Assembly (NCBI GenBank): GCA_003154135.1
Contig: PMCN01000183.1
Coordinates: 1,765-6,996, forward strand
From: Acidimicrobiaceae bacterium
GTDB lineage: Bacteria > Actinomycetota > Acidimicrobiia > Acidimicrobiales > Ilumatobacteraceae
Reading direction: 5' to 3'
Length of the DNA: 5,232 nt
The position numbers were made by a program, and so were the translations under genes. The notes beneath the pieces were generated by a model. It had not been told where the DNA came from and did not search any database. It worked only from the letters and a program-made list of their open reading frames with translations. The first letter of the stretch is position 1; each line of letters opens with the position of its first letter. Of this stretch, positions 1 through 5,232 are shown piece after piece.

Positions 1-13
1 AGCCGAGCGTCGT

Positions 14-1186
14 TCAGCCGAGCGTCTTGAGGCGACGGACGGCTTCGTCGAGCACGTCGAGCTGCTTGCAGAACGCGAAGCGGACGAGGTGACGGCCCTC
101 GTGCTTGTTGAGGTAGAGCACCTCGGTCGGGATCGCGACCACGCCGCAGCGATGGGGCAGCGAGCGGCAGAACGCCATCCCGTCGCCATCGGGCTGCAGT
201 GGGCGGATGTCGACCGTCACGAAGTACGTCGCACTGCTGTGGAACACCTCGAAGCCGGCCTCGATGAGCCCCGGCAGCAACCGGTCGCGCTTGGCCTGGA
301 GATCGGCAGCGAGCTGCGCGTAGAACGAGTCAGGAAGACCCAGGCCGTGCGCGATGGCTGGTTGGAAGGGTGCGCCGCTCACGTACGTGAGGAACTGCTT
401 GGCGGTGCGCGCGGCGGTGACGAGCGCCGCCGGGCCGCACAGCCACCCGATCTTCCACCCGGTCGTGCTGAACGTCTTGCCACCACTGGAGATGACGAGC
501 GTGCGGTCGCGCATGCCGGGCAGCGCGGCCATCGCGACGTGCTCGGCGCCGTCGAACAGGAGGTGCTCGTACACCTCGTCGGTGACGACCAGCAGATCGT
601 GCTCGAGCGCGAGCTGCGCGACGAGCTGCACCTCCTCGCGCGAGAACACCCGGCCGGTGGGGTTGTGCGGCGAGTTGAACAGGATGAGCCTGGTCTTGGG
701 CGTGATGGCGGCGCGCAGCTCGTCGGGGTCGAAGCCGAAGTGCGGTGGGCGGAGCGTGACCGGCTTGGTGACCGCACCGGCGAGTGAGATGCACGGCGCG
801 TAGCTGTCGAACATCGGCTCGAAGACGACCACTTCGTCACCGGTCTCGAGCAGTGCGAGCAGTGCTCCGGCCAACGCCTCCGTGGCGCCGGCGGTGACCA
901 GCACCTCGCTCGCCGGGTCGTAGTCGAGCCCGTAGAAGCGGTGCTGATGCGCTGCGATGGCCTCCCGCAGCACCTGCATGCCCAGACCCGGCGGGTACTG
1001 GTTGAGGCCGCCGTTGATACCCGCGATGGCCACGTCGAGCACCTCGCGCGGACCGTCGCTGTCGGGGAACCCCTGCCCGAGGTTGACGCTGGCGGTTGCA
1101 GTGGCCAGTGCCGACATCTCGGCGAAGATGGTGGTACCGAACCCCTGCAGCTTGGCAGTGAGATGGGGGACTCGTGACGACGGCAC
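14..1186 (-). CDS. PLP-dependent aminotransferase, class I/II (DapC/kynurenine-aminotransferase-like)
   Basis: Cytoplasmic fold-type I aminotransferase of 390 residues, a complete length for the family. Visible motifs are the N-terminal LQGFGTTIFAEMSALA segment followed by NLGQGFPD, the cofactor-side NSPHNPTG (Asn175), TDEVYEHL (Asp203, Tyr206), the Schiff-base lysine in SSGGKTFS (Lys237) and the carboxylate-binding arginine in VRFAFCK (Arg369). This set is typical of the group annotated as N-succinyldiaminopimelate aminotransferase (DapC), kynurenine/glutamine aminotransferase or methionine aminotransferase. The sequence does not decide the substrate, so lysine biosynthesis is only one option. 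The start is GTG at 1186: an in-frame stop lies at 1216-1214, no other start codon lies between, and the next in-frame ATG (Met24) would remove the conserved N-terminal motif. No Shine-Dalgarno sequence is visible; a TACGCT hexamer lies 7 bases upstream. It lies 84 bases after the cytidine deaminase gene on the same strand, with a hairpin between, so it may be transcribed separately. Confidence 0.95.
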   Translation of the reverse strand: MPSSRVPHLTAKLQGFGTTIFAEMSALATATASVNLGQGFPDSDGPREVLDVAIAGINGGLNQYPPGLGMQVLREAIAAHQHRFYGLDYDPASEVLVTAGATEALAGALLALLETGDEVVVFEPMFDSYAPCISLAGAVTKPVTLRPPHFGFDPDELRAAITPKTRLILFNSPHNPTGRVFSREEVQLVAQLALEHDLLVVTDEVYEHLLFDGAEHVAMAALPGMRDRTLVISSGGKTFSTTGWKIGWLCGPAALVTAARTAKQFLTYVSGAPFQPAIAHGLGLPDSFYAQLAADLQAKRDRLLPGLIEAGFEVFHSSATYFVTVDIRPLQPDGDGMAFCRSLPHRCGVVAIPTEVLYLNKHEGRHLVRFAFCKQLDVLDEAVRRLKTLG

Positions 1187-1193
1187 GGGCGCC

Positions 1194-1222
1194 AGCGTAC
1201 GCGGCCTGCCCGCTCACTTCAC
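1194..1222 (-). promoter_or_regulatory. Candidate promoter of the aminotransferase gene (leaderless type)
   Basis: On the minus strand GTGAAG (1222-1217) is separated by 17 bases from TACGCT (1199-1194), and the GTG start follows after 7 bases. TACGCT fits the actinobacterial TAnnnT -10 consensus, while the -35 keeps only the central TGA. With this spacing transcription would begin at or within a base or two of the start codon. This is inferred from sequence only. Confidence 0.4.
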
Positions 1223-1229
1223 GGTGCAG

Positions 1230-1260
1230 GTGACCGCGGGCGGAACGGGGTGGCGGTCAC
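1230..1260 (-). terminator. Hairpin after the cytidine deaminase gene, possible terminator
   Basis: Perfect 8-base inverted repeat: GTGACCGC at 1230-1237 and GCGGTCAC at 1253-1260, with a 15-base loop. It lies 11 bases past the cytidine deaminase stop and before the candidate aminotransferase promoter, which is where a terminator would be expected. No T-tract follows it; tailless hairpins are proposed as terminators in high-GC actinobacteria, but the loop is long and an operator or chance repeat is also possible. Confidence 0.3.
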
Positions 1261-1273
1261 GGGGTGGCGGTCA
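1246..1273. repeat. Perfect 14-base tandem duplication at the cytidine deaminase stop codon
   Basis: The unit CGGGGTGGCGGTCA occurs twice with no spacer, at 1246-1259 and 1260-1273. On the minus strand each copy begins with TGA; the first TGA read (1273-1271) is the stop codon of the cytidine deaminase. The period of 14 puts the second TGA out of frame. It looks like replication slippage. One copy also supplies an arm of the hairpin at 1230-1260. Confidence 0.85.
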
Positions 1274-1675
1274 GACGCCGAGGTGCTCGGGGCCGAACGA
1301 GAACGGCAGCAGCTCGTCGAGGGTGAACGTGCGGCGCACGCCTTCGGGCCCACAGGCATGGATGAGCGTGGAGAGCGGGGCGAACTCGCGAAGCTTCTGG
1401 CGACAGCCACCACAACACGTGCCGAGCAGGTCGCCGTCGCACACGGTGAGCACCTCTGCGATCTCGCGCTCGCCCGCCGACACCATCATCGCGATGGCGC
1501 TGGCCTCCGCGCAGGTGCCCTGCGGGTAGGCGGCGTTCTCGATGTTGCACCCTGCGTAGATGGTGCCGTTGGTGGTGCGGATCGCCGCACCGACCTTGAA
1601 CTTGGAGTACGGCGAGTACGACTTCGCCTGCGCGGCGACGGCTGCGTCGAAGAGTGCTTGCTGTTCCGGTGTCAT
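1271..1675 (-). CDS. cdd: Cytidine deaminase
   Basis: Zinc-dependent deaminase converting cytidine and deoxycytidine to uridine and deoxyuridine in pyrimidine salvage; cytosolic. At 134 residues it matches the short homotetrameric class (Bacillus and human type). Visible are the N-terminal YSPYSKFKVGAA, the nucleoside-binding GCNIENAAYP (residues 42-51), the catalytic TCAE (zinc ligand Cys55, proton-shuttle Glu57) and the second zinc motif CCGGCRQ (Cys88, Cys91). The residue before Cys88 is Cys87 where the family usually has proline. The frame stays open upstream to a possible start at 1828, but that extension lies inside the peptidase gene and is arginine/serine-rich shadow sequence; ATG at 1675 gives the family N-terminus (MTPEQQALFDAA). 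The start lies 10 bases after the peptidase stop, so cotranscription is likely. A TAGTGT hexamer 7 bases upstream could also give it its own leaderless start. No clear Shine-Dalgarno sequence is present. Confidence 0.96.
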   Translation of the reverse strand: MTPEQQALFDAAVAAQAKSYSPYSKFKVGAAIRTTNGTIYAGCNIENAAYPQGTCAEASAIAMMVSAGEREIAEVLTVCDGDLLGTCCGGCRQKLREFAPLSTLIHACGPEGVRRTFTLDELLPFSFGPEHLGV

Positions 1676-1682
1676 CGAGTCG

Positions 1683-1688
1683 ACACTA
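1683..1688 (-). promoter_or_regulatory. Candidate -10 hexamer upstream of cdd
   Basis: TAGTGT on the minus strand, 7 bases before the cdd ATG, fits TAnnnT at leaderless spacing. Its first three bases are the TAG stop codon of the upstream peptidase gene, which weakens the inference because that stop would be there anyway. No good -35 is seen. Confidence 0.25.
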
Positions 1689-2801
1689 CTGGGCAGGCTG
1701 CGCAGTGACCTCGCCGCCGGCATCGACGGCAATGCGCCAACGGTCGCTGCGCAGCGAACCGCCGGGAGCGAGCAACGCGGTGTACGGCGGCGCGCCGACG
1801 AGCGGCTCGAGGGGCTGCAGCTCACCACCCACGAGTCGTACGCGATGCACCGCGATGCCGGCGGACGGCAGGTGCGCGTCGAAACCGTCGGGCGTGAGCC
1901 GCTCGACCGTGAGGAACGTGTTGGCGTCGACGGGCAGCACGAGAAGACGGGTGCCCGACACGCCGGTCGACGGCGAGAGCACGACGTGGGCTCCGCTCGC
2001 CGGGGCGACGGTGACGTCGGTGAGCGGCAACCAGCCCGCCATCACGCGGTCGATGGCCAACGTGTCGGGAGCGTCGCGACGCGACGGGTCGGTGTCGCGG
2101 GGAGCGGCGCTGTTGCTCATCACGTCGAGCGCGCTGCGATACGGCTGCGCGGCCGACGCGTCGTAGCCACTGTGCACCCAACCGAGCGTGTGGCCGAGCT
2201 CGTGCTCGACGAGATCCATCGGTGCGGAGCCGCCCCAGTCGGGATCGAAGTCGGAGGCACCGACGTACGCGGCCCGGCGGGCGACCGACTCGGCACACGG
2301 GCCGGCCGTGGGGCACGGATCGCCACCCGAGCCGAACCCTCCCGGCTGTCCGTCGGCGTGCTCCGCGTCGGCCACGACGAGCACGGCGCGCGTCGACGGG
2401 GCCGCGCCCGCGATGGCGTGGTCGACACACGCCTGCGGTTCGTCGTGCGCACCCATGGTCACCTCGCCCCCCGGTACGAACTCGGGCCGGTACGCACCGT
2501 GCGAGATGGCAGCGAAGTACGCCGGCACACGGCTGCTCACCACTGCCGTCACGCTCTGCGGGGTGATCGCCAACCGCAGCGGCAGGCCGCCGTAGACCGC
2601 CGAGGTGGAGTCGGCCGGCACGCGACACACCCACACCTCGATGCGGTCGTCGCCGGTGCTGCGCCATCGACCGGGGGTCGCCAGAGCGACCAGCGCGTCG
2701 AACGCCGGCGAGTGCCCGGCACTGGGCGCGGCGTCGCCGGCGCACGCGGCCGAACCGGCCCCGAGCACCAGGACGGCCGCGACGGCCAGACGACGACCCA
2801 C
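1686..2801 (-). CDS. Predicted lipoprotein metzincin-type zinc metallopeptidase
   Basis: A 371-residue exported protein. The N-terminus (MGRR, then AVAAVLVLGAGSAAC) is a short signal peptide ending in a plausible lipobox with lipidated Cys20, so the mature protein should be anchored on the outer face of the membrane. The catalytic motif HELGHTLGWVH (residues 200-210) is a full HExxHxxGxxH: zinc ligands His200, His204, His210 and catalytic Glu201. A Met-turn candidate, ALDVMSN (Met228), lies 18 residues after the third ligand, as in metzincins. The C-terminal third (from AGWLPL near 255, through TVERL and GIAVHRV near 298-321) resembles the beta-rich region that follows the catalytic domain in gametolysin (M11) or M6-like peptidases. 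The family assignment is tentative and the substrate unknown. Cys59, 125, 163 and 169 could form two disulfides. The start is GTG at 2801; no Shine-Dalgarno sequence is seen. It is divergent from the acyltransferase gene and probably cotranscribed with cdd. Confidence 0.88.
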   Translation of the reverse strand: MGRRLAVAAVLVLGAGSAACAGDAAPSAGHSPAFDALVALATPGRWRSTGDDRIEVWVCRVPADSTSAVYGGLPLRLAITPQSVTAVVSSRVPAYFAAISHGAYRPEFVPGGEVTMGAHDEPQACVDHAIAGAAPSTRAVLVVADAEHADGQPGGFGSGGDPCPTAGPCAESVARRAAYVGASDFDPDWGGSAPMDLVEHELGHTLGWVHSGYDASAAQPYRSALDVMSNSAAPRDTDPSRRDAPDTLAIDRVMAGWLPLTDVTVAPASGAHVVLSPSTGVSGTRLLVLPVDANTFLTVERLTPDGFDAHLPSAGIAVHRVRLVGGELQPLEPLVGAPPYTALLAPGGSLRSDRWRIAVDAGGEVTAQPAQ

Positions 2802-2838
2802 GCCCGAACGTTAGGGTGCGAATCGGGCGTCCGGGCGT
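2800..2838. repeat. Three copies of an 8-base motif (YCGGGCGT) in the divergent intergenic region
   Basis: ACGCCCGA (2800-2807) and TCGGGCGT (2823-2830) form a perfect 8-base inverted repeat with a 15-base spacer. CCGGGCGT (2831-2838) follows as a near-identical direct copy. The left arm overlaps the peptidase start codon and the two arms flank its candidate -10. Arms 23 bases apart are on the same face of the helix to a rough approximation, so a dimeric regulator could bind here. Short GC-rich repeats are also common by chance in this DNA. Confidence 0.4.
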
Positions 2839-2852
2839 GACACGATGGTGCC
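2802..2852. promoter_or_regulatory. Divergent promoter region, peptidase / plsC
   Basis: The 51 bases between two divergently read genes must hold or overlap both promoters. For the peptidase, TAACGT (minus strand, 2813-2808) lies 6 bases before the GTG start, ideal for a leaderless -10. For the acyltransferase, CACGAT (2841-2846) lies 6 bases before its ATG and matches the key A and final T of TAnnnT but not the first T. Neither has a convincing -35. Neither gene has a Shine-Dalgarno sequence. Confidence 0.45.
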
Positions 2853-3626
2853 ATGGCCAATCGTTCTGCGCGCCACCGCTTCTTGGGCAACCCCGTGGCC
2901 CGTACCGTGCTCTCGGCGTGGTCGTGGTTCGTGCTCGGCATCATCGTCGTCATCTGGGTGCCGATGGTCTTCGTCGTCTGGATGGTCACTGCGCCGTTCG
3001 ACAAGGGCCGCTACTGGCCGGGCTACCTGTTCCGGCGCCTGTGCGTGGTGCACCAGTGGCTCAACCCGCTGTGGCGCTTCCGCACGAGCGGCGTGAAGAT
3101 CACCGAGCCACGCCGGCCGTACGTGGTGGTCTCGAACCACGAGAGCTTCGTCGACATGCTGCTCATCAGCCACCTGCCGTGGGAGATGAAGTGGCTGTCG
3201 AAGGAGTCGATGTTCAAGATCCCGCTCGTCGGTTGGCTGATGTACATGGCCGGCGACGTGAAGCTCATCCGTGGCAACAAGGAGAGCATCGTCCAGGCGA
3301 TGACGGGCTGCCACGATCGCCTCGACAGGCGGGTCAGCGTGATGCTGTTCCCCGAGGGCACGCGCACGCGCGACGGGGCGCTCGGCGAGTTCAAGGACGG
3401 CGCCTTCCGCCTCGCCATCGACACCGGCTGCCCCATCCTGCCGCTCGTGGTGAACGGCACGCGAGAGGCGCTGCAGACGGGCGACTGGCGAATGAACGTC
3501 ACGCACGCCGAGGTGCGGGTGCTGGAGCCGATCGAGACCGCCGGGATGACCAAGGCCGACGTGCCCGTGCTCCGCGAGCGCGTACGCGATCTCATCGCGG
3601 CCGAGCTCGCGGTCATGCGCGCCTGA
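2853..3626 (+). CDS. plsC: 1-acyl-sn-glycerol-3-phosphate acyltransferase (PlsC family)
   Basis: Membrane-associated acyltransferase of 257 residues, expected to transfer an acyl chain to the sn-2 position of lysophosphatidic acid to give phosphatidic acid, the precursor of membrane phospholipids. A hydrophobic segment near residues 22-46 (SWFVLGIIVVIWVPMVFVVW) anchors the N-terminus. The catalytic NHESFVD (HX4D: His96, Asp101) follows, then GDVKLIRGNKES (residues 134-145, block II), FPEGTR (166-171, glycerol-phosphate binding) and ILPLVVNGT (195-203, block IV). All four family blocks are intact and the length is normal. Actinobacterial genomes often carry several PlsC paralogues, and some acylate other lipid acceptors, so the exact substrate is inferred. 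The ATG at 2853 gives a natural positively charged start (MANRSARHRF). An ATG at 2845 is in another frame. ApbE follows 32 bases downstream on the same strand, so the two may be cotranscribed. Confidence 0.95.
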   Translation: MANRSARHRFLGNPVARTVLSAWSWFVLGIIVVIWVPMVFVVWMVTAPFDKGRYWPGYLFRRLCVVHQWLNPLWRFRTSGVKITEPRRPYVVVSNHESFVDMLLISHLPWEMKWLSKESMFKIPLVGWLMYMAGDVKLIRGNKESIVQAMTGCHDRLDRRVSVMLFPEGTRTRDGALGEFKDGAFRLAIDTGCPILPLVVNGTREALQTGDWRMNVTHAEVRVLEPIETAGMTKADVPVLRERVRDLIAAELAVMRA

Positions 3627-3658
3627 CGTGCCCACGTCGTTCCCTGCCGCCGACTGAG

Positions 3659-4579
3659 ATGCCCGTCTTCACCAGCTCGGTCGAGCCCGTGCTGGGCACT
3701 CGCGTGGCGTTGCGCTTCCACGCCACCGACCGCGCGACCGCCGAGGAAGCCGAACGACGCGTGCTCGCCGAGTTCGACCGGCTCGAGGCGCTGCTGTCGG
3801 CCTACCGTCCCGACAGCGAGTGGTCGCGGTGGCGAGCGAGCGCGATCGACGAGGCAGGCCCGGAGTTGCGCACGCTGCTGCGCCTCGCCGCGACGTGGCA
3901 TGCGCGCAGTGCTGGCGCGTTCAACCCCGCGGTCGGGGTGCTGCGCGCTCGCTGGCAGCGCGCCGTCGACGAGCAACGCGAGCCCGGTGCCGACGAGTTG
4001 GCGCGGCTCGCCGCGTCGATCGTCGACCTCCCGTACCGTGTGCACTCCGATGGTCGCGTCGAACGCACGGGCGACTGCACCCATCTCGATCTGCACGCGA
4101 TCGCGAAGGGTTGGATCGTCGACCGGGCGGCGGAGCAGGCGACCACGATGACCGGCGTGCAGCAAGTGGTGGTGAACGCTGGCGGCGACCTCCTGCACCG
4201 CGGCGCGGGGGAGCTCATCGGGCGCGTGGAGGATCCGCGCGAGCCGTACGACAACGCGCCGCCGATGGTGCTCGTGCGCGTGGTCGACGCAGCCCTCGCG
4301 ACGAGCAGCCCGTCGCGTCGCGGCCTGCGGGTCGGCGAACAGGTGCATCACCACGTGATCGACCCGCGCACCGGCCACCCGGCGCGGCACGTGTGGTCGG
4401 CCAGCGTGCTCGCACCCGACTGCGCGACCGCCGATGCACTGGCGACCGTGGTGGGGGTGCTGCCGATCGCCGACGGCCTGGCCGCCACGGAGGCGACGCA
4501 CGGTGCTGCCTGCTGCCTGCTCGACGAGCGCGGCGAGATGTGGCGCAGCCACGCCTGGGATGCAGCAGAACAGCGCTAG
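3659..4579 (+). CDS. apbE: FAD:protein FMN transferase (ApbE family)
   Basis: A 306-residue flavin transferase, expected to use FAD and Mg2+ to attach FMN covalently to Thr/Ser of target redox proteins. Motifs in order: VLGTRVALRF (residues 11-20, the family's MGT-like start), AFNPAVGVL (87-95), HLDLHAIAKG (142-151, usually LDLGAIAKG), VNAGGDLL (172-179), ATSSPSRRG (214-222, usually ATSG), HHVIDPRTGHP (231-241) and the metal-site segment CATADALATV (255-264, with Asp259 and Thr263). There is no signal peptide or lipobox, unlike E. coli ApbE, so it probably acts in the cytosol or acts on targets before export. The frame is open far upstream through plsC, but ATG at 3659 gives the family N-terminus and no good in-frame start lies in the 32-base gap. 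No Shine-Dalgarno or TAnnnT is seen before it, which suits readthrough from plsC. Its stop overlaps the stop of the convergent PepSY gene. Confidence 0.95.
   Translation: MPVFTSSVEPVLGTRVALRFHATDRATAEEAERRVLAEFDRLEALLSAYRPDSEWSRWRASAIDEAGPELRTLLRLAATWHARSAGAFNPAVGVLRARWQRAVDEQREPGADELARLAASIVDLPYRVHSDGRVERTGDCTHLDLHAIAKGWIVDRAAEQATTMTGVQQVVVNAGGDLLHRGAGELIGRVEDPREPYDNAPPMVLVRVVDAALATSSPSRRGLRVGEQVHHHVIDPRTGHPARHVWSASVLAPDCATADALATVVGVLPIADGLAATEATHGAACCLLDERGEMWRSHAWDAAEQR
4576..4579. other. CTAG shared by two convergent stop codons
   Basis: The palindrome CTAG supplies the ApbE stop (TAG at 4577-4579, plus) and the PepSY protein stop (TAG at 4578-4576, minus). The two coding regions therefore overlap by four bases with no intergenic space. 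I see no strong hairpin with a T-tract on either side, so transcripts may run into the opposite gene. Confidence 0.9.
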
Positions 4580-5232
4580 TGGATCGCGACGAGGGTGAGG
4601 ATCACTGCCAGCACACCGCCGGCGCCGGCGAAGATGATGGCGCGGGTGCGGCGCTTGCGTTGGAACACCTGGATGCCCAATCCGGTGAGCGCCACGAACA
4701 CCAGGAAGATCGCCGACAGATCGATGACCCAGTTCCACGACGACGCCGTGTCGCGACCCTTGTGGAGATCGTTCATCAGACCGACCAGACCGGCCTGGGC
4801 GACATCGAGCTTGTACGTGCCCTTGTCGACGGCGAAGAACAGGTCGGCGGCGTACCCGGCCGACTTGTAGCTGATGGTGCCCTGGTTCCCGTCGACCCCG
4901 TACTGCGACACCTCGCCGCGAACGTCGTACTTGTTGCGCACGAACTCGCTCACCGCGAGGAAGTCGACCGTGCCGTTGCTGCCCATGTAGCTGGCAGGCA
5001 GATCGCCCGTGTACGTGTGCGTGCTGGGCGGGTCGCCGAACGTCCAGCTCGGGTGGTTGAGCGTGAGCCCGGTGACGCCGAAGAAGAGCACGACGACGAA
5101 GCAGATCATGCTGGCGTAGACGTGCAGCCACCGCATCCACCGGTTGGTGGTGGCAGCGCGGCGACGGCGCGGCGACGCCTGGGGACGCGCCCCGCTGCGA
5201 GCGAGCGCACCCTTGCCGCCGCGGCCGCGCGG
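4576..5232 (-). CDS. PepSY-associated transmembrane protein, 5' end probably beyond the window
   Basis: Membrane protein with a first transmembrane helix in MRWLHVYASMICFVVVLFFG, followed by VTGLTLNHPSW, an outside domain of about 110 residues, the family signature NDLHKGRDTASSWNW, and two further helices around WVIDLSAIFLVFVALTGLGI and AIIFAGAGGVLAVILTLVAI before a three-residue tail. The order LHVY-helix-TGLTLNH ... LHKG-D-helix-TGLGI is that of the PepSY_TM-like proteins linked to iron and flavin redox loci; the two histidines (LHVY and DLHKG) are conserved and might bind haem or act in redox steps, which is inference. Counting from the first in-window Met (5136) gives 186 residues. The frame stays open to the window edge without another start codon, adding a basic Arg/Pro/Ala/Gly-rich cytoplasmic stretch that ends in RRRRAATTNRW, so the real start is probably outside; if not, the gene is 4576-5136. 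It is convergent with apbE. Confidence 0.85.
   Translation of the reverse strand, partial: PRGRGGKGALARSGARPQASPRRRRAATTNRWMRWLHVYASMICFVVVLFFGVTGLTLNHPSWTFGDPPSTHTYTGDLPASYMGSNGTVDFLAVSEFVRNKYDVRGEVSQYGVDGNQGTISYKSAGYAADLFFAVDKGTYKLDVAQAGLVGLMNDLHKGRDTASSWNWVIDLSAIFLVFVALTGLGIQVFQRKRRTRAIIFAGAGGVLAVILTLVAIH

Noticed and set aside
1676..1828. N-terminal extension of cytidine deaminase to 1828
   Set aside because: It overlaps the 3' end of the peptidase gene and encodes Ser/Arg-rich sequence. The ATG at 1675 gives the normal family length and N-terminus.
1560..2840. A 426-residue plus-strand open frame opposite the peptidase and cdd
   Set aside because: Low-complexity Arg/Gly/Val/His composition, no motifs, and antisense to a gene with an intact HExxHxxGxxH motif and signal peptide.
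2816..3658. Upstream extension of the ApbE frame through plsC
   Set aside because: The extension overlaps plsC in another frame and is Arg/His/Pro-rich without motifs. ApbE homology begins at the ATG at 3659.
4540..4640. Possible bidirectional terminator between apbE and the PepSY gene
   Set aside because: Only very short palindromes such as AGCGCT and CTAG are seen; there is no stable stem with a T-tract in either direction.
3023..5140. A 705-residue open frame on the minus strand across plsC, apbE and the PepSY gene
   Set aside because: Its translation is rich in Arg, His, Ala and Gln with no recognisable domain, and it lies antisense or out of frame to three genes with clear family motifs. 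It is a shadow caused by high GC at third positions.
3659..5232. A covalent-FMN acceptor site within the window
   Set aside because: I looked for a Thr/Ser-Gly-Ala-Thr/Ser type motif in the PepSY protein, ApbE and the peptidase and found none with the expected surrounding residues.

Overview
The window is GC-rich, densely coding bacterial DNA in which nearly every reading frame stays open. Strong G/C bias at third codon positions, GTG starts and the lack of clear Shine-Dalgarno sequences suggest a high-GC actinobacterium. The Acidimicrobiia (Ilumatobacter-like) are a reasonable guess, but the sequence alone does not settle this. Six protein genes account for almost all of it. I see no RNA gene, insertion sequence, CRISPR array or prophage signal.

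Left half, all on the minus strand and read right to left: a predicted lipoprotein zinc metallopeptidase of the metzincin type (2801 to 1686); a homotetramer-type cytidine deaminase (1675 to 1271), only 10 bases after the peptidase stop; an 84-base gap holding a hairpin and a possible promoter; and a fold-type I PLP aminotransferase (1186 to 14). Right half: a PlsC-type 1-acylglycerol-3-phosphate acyltransferase (2853-3626, plus) is divergent from the peptidase across a 51-base spacer. It is followed after 32 bases by ApbE, the FAD:protein FMN transferase (3659-4579, plus). ApbE runs head-on into a PepSY-associated membrane protein (minus, 4576 to the right edge and probably beyond). The two share the tetranucleotide CTAG as overlapping stop codons.

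Most genes are individual housekeeping or envelope functions: pyrimidine salvage, amino-acid transamination and phospholipid synthesis. The most system-like part is the ApbE/PepSY pair. ApbE enzymes attach FMN covalently to extracytoplasmic redox proteins, and PepSY-type membrane proteins recur beside ApbE in such electron-transfer loci. No flavin acceptor motif is visible here, so an acceptor, if it exists, should lie to the right of the window or elsewhere. A second pattern is that three start codons (1186, 1675, 2801) have a TAnnnT hexamer 6-7 bases upstream and a fourth (2853) has a partial match. This is the geometry of leaderless transcripts and would explain the missing ribosome binding sites. 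I did not find a convincing wholly new system inside these 5.2 kb.
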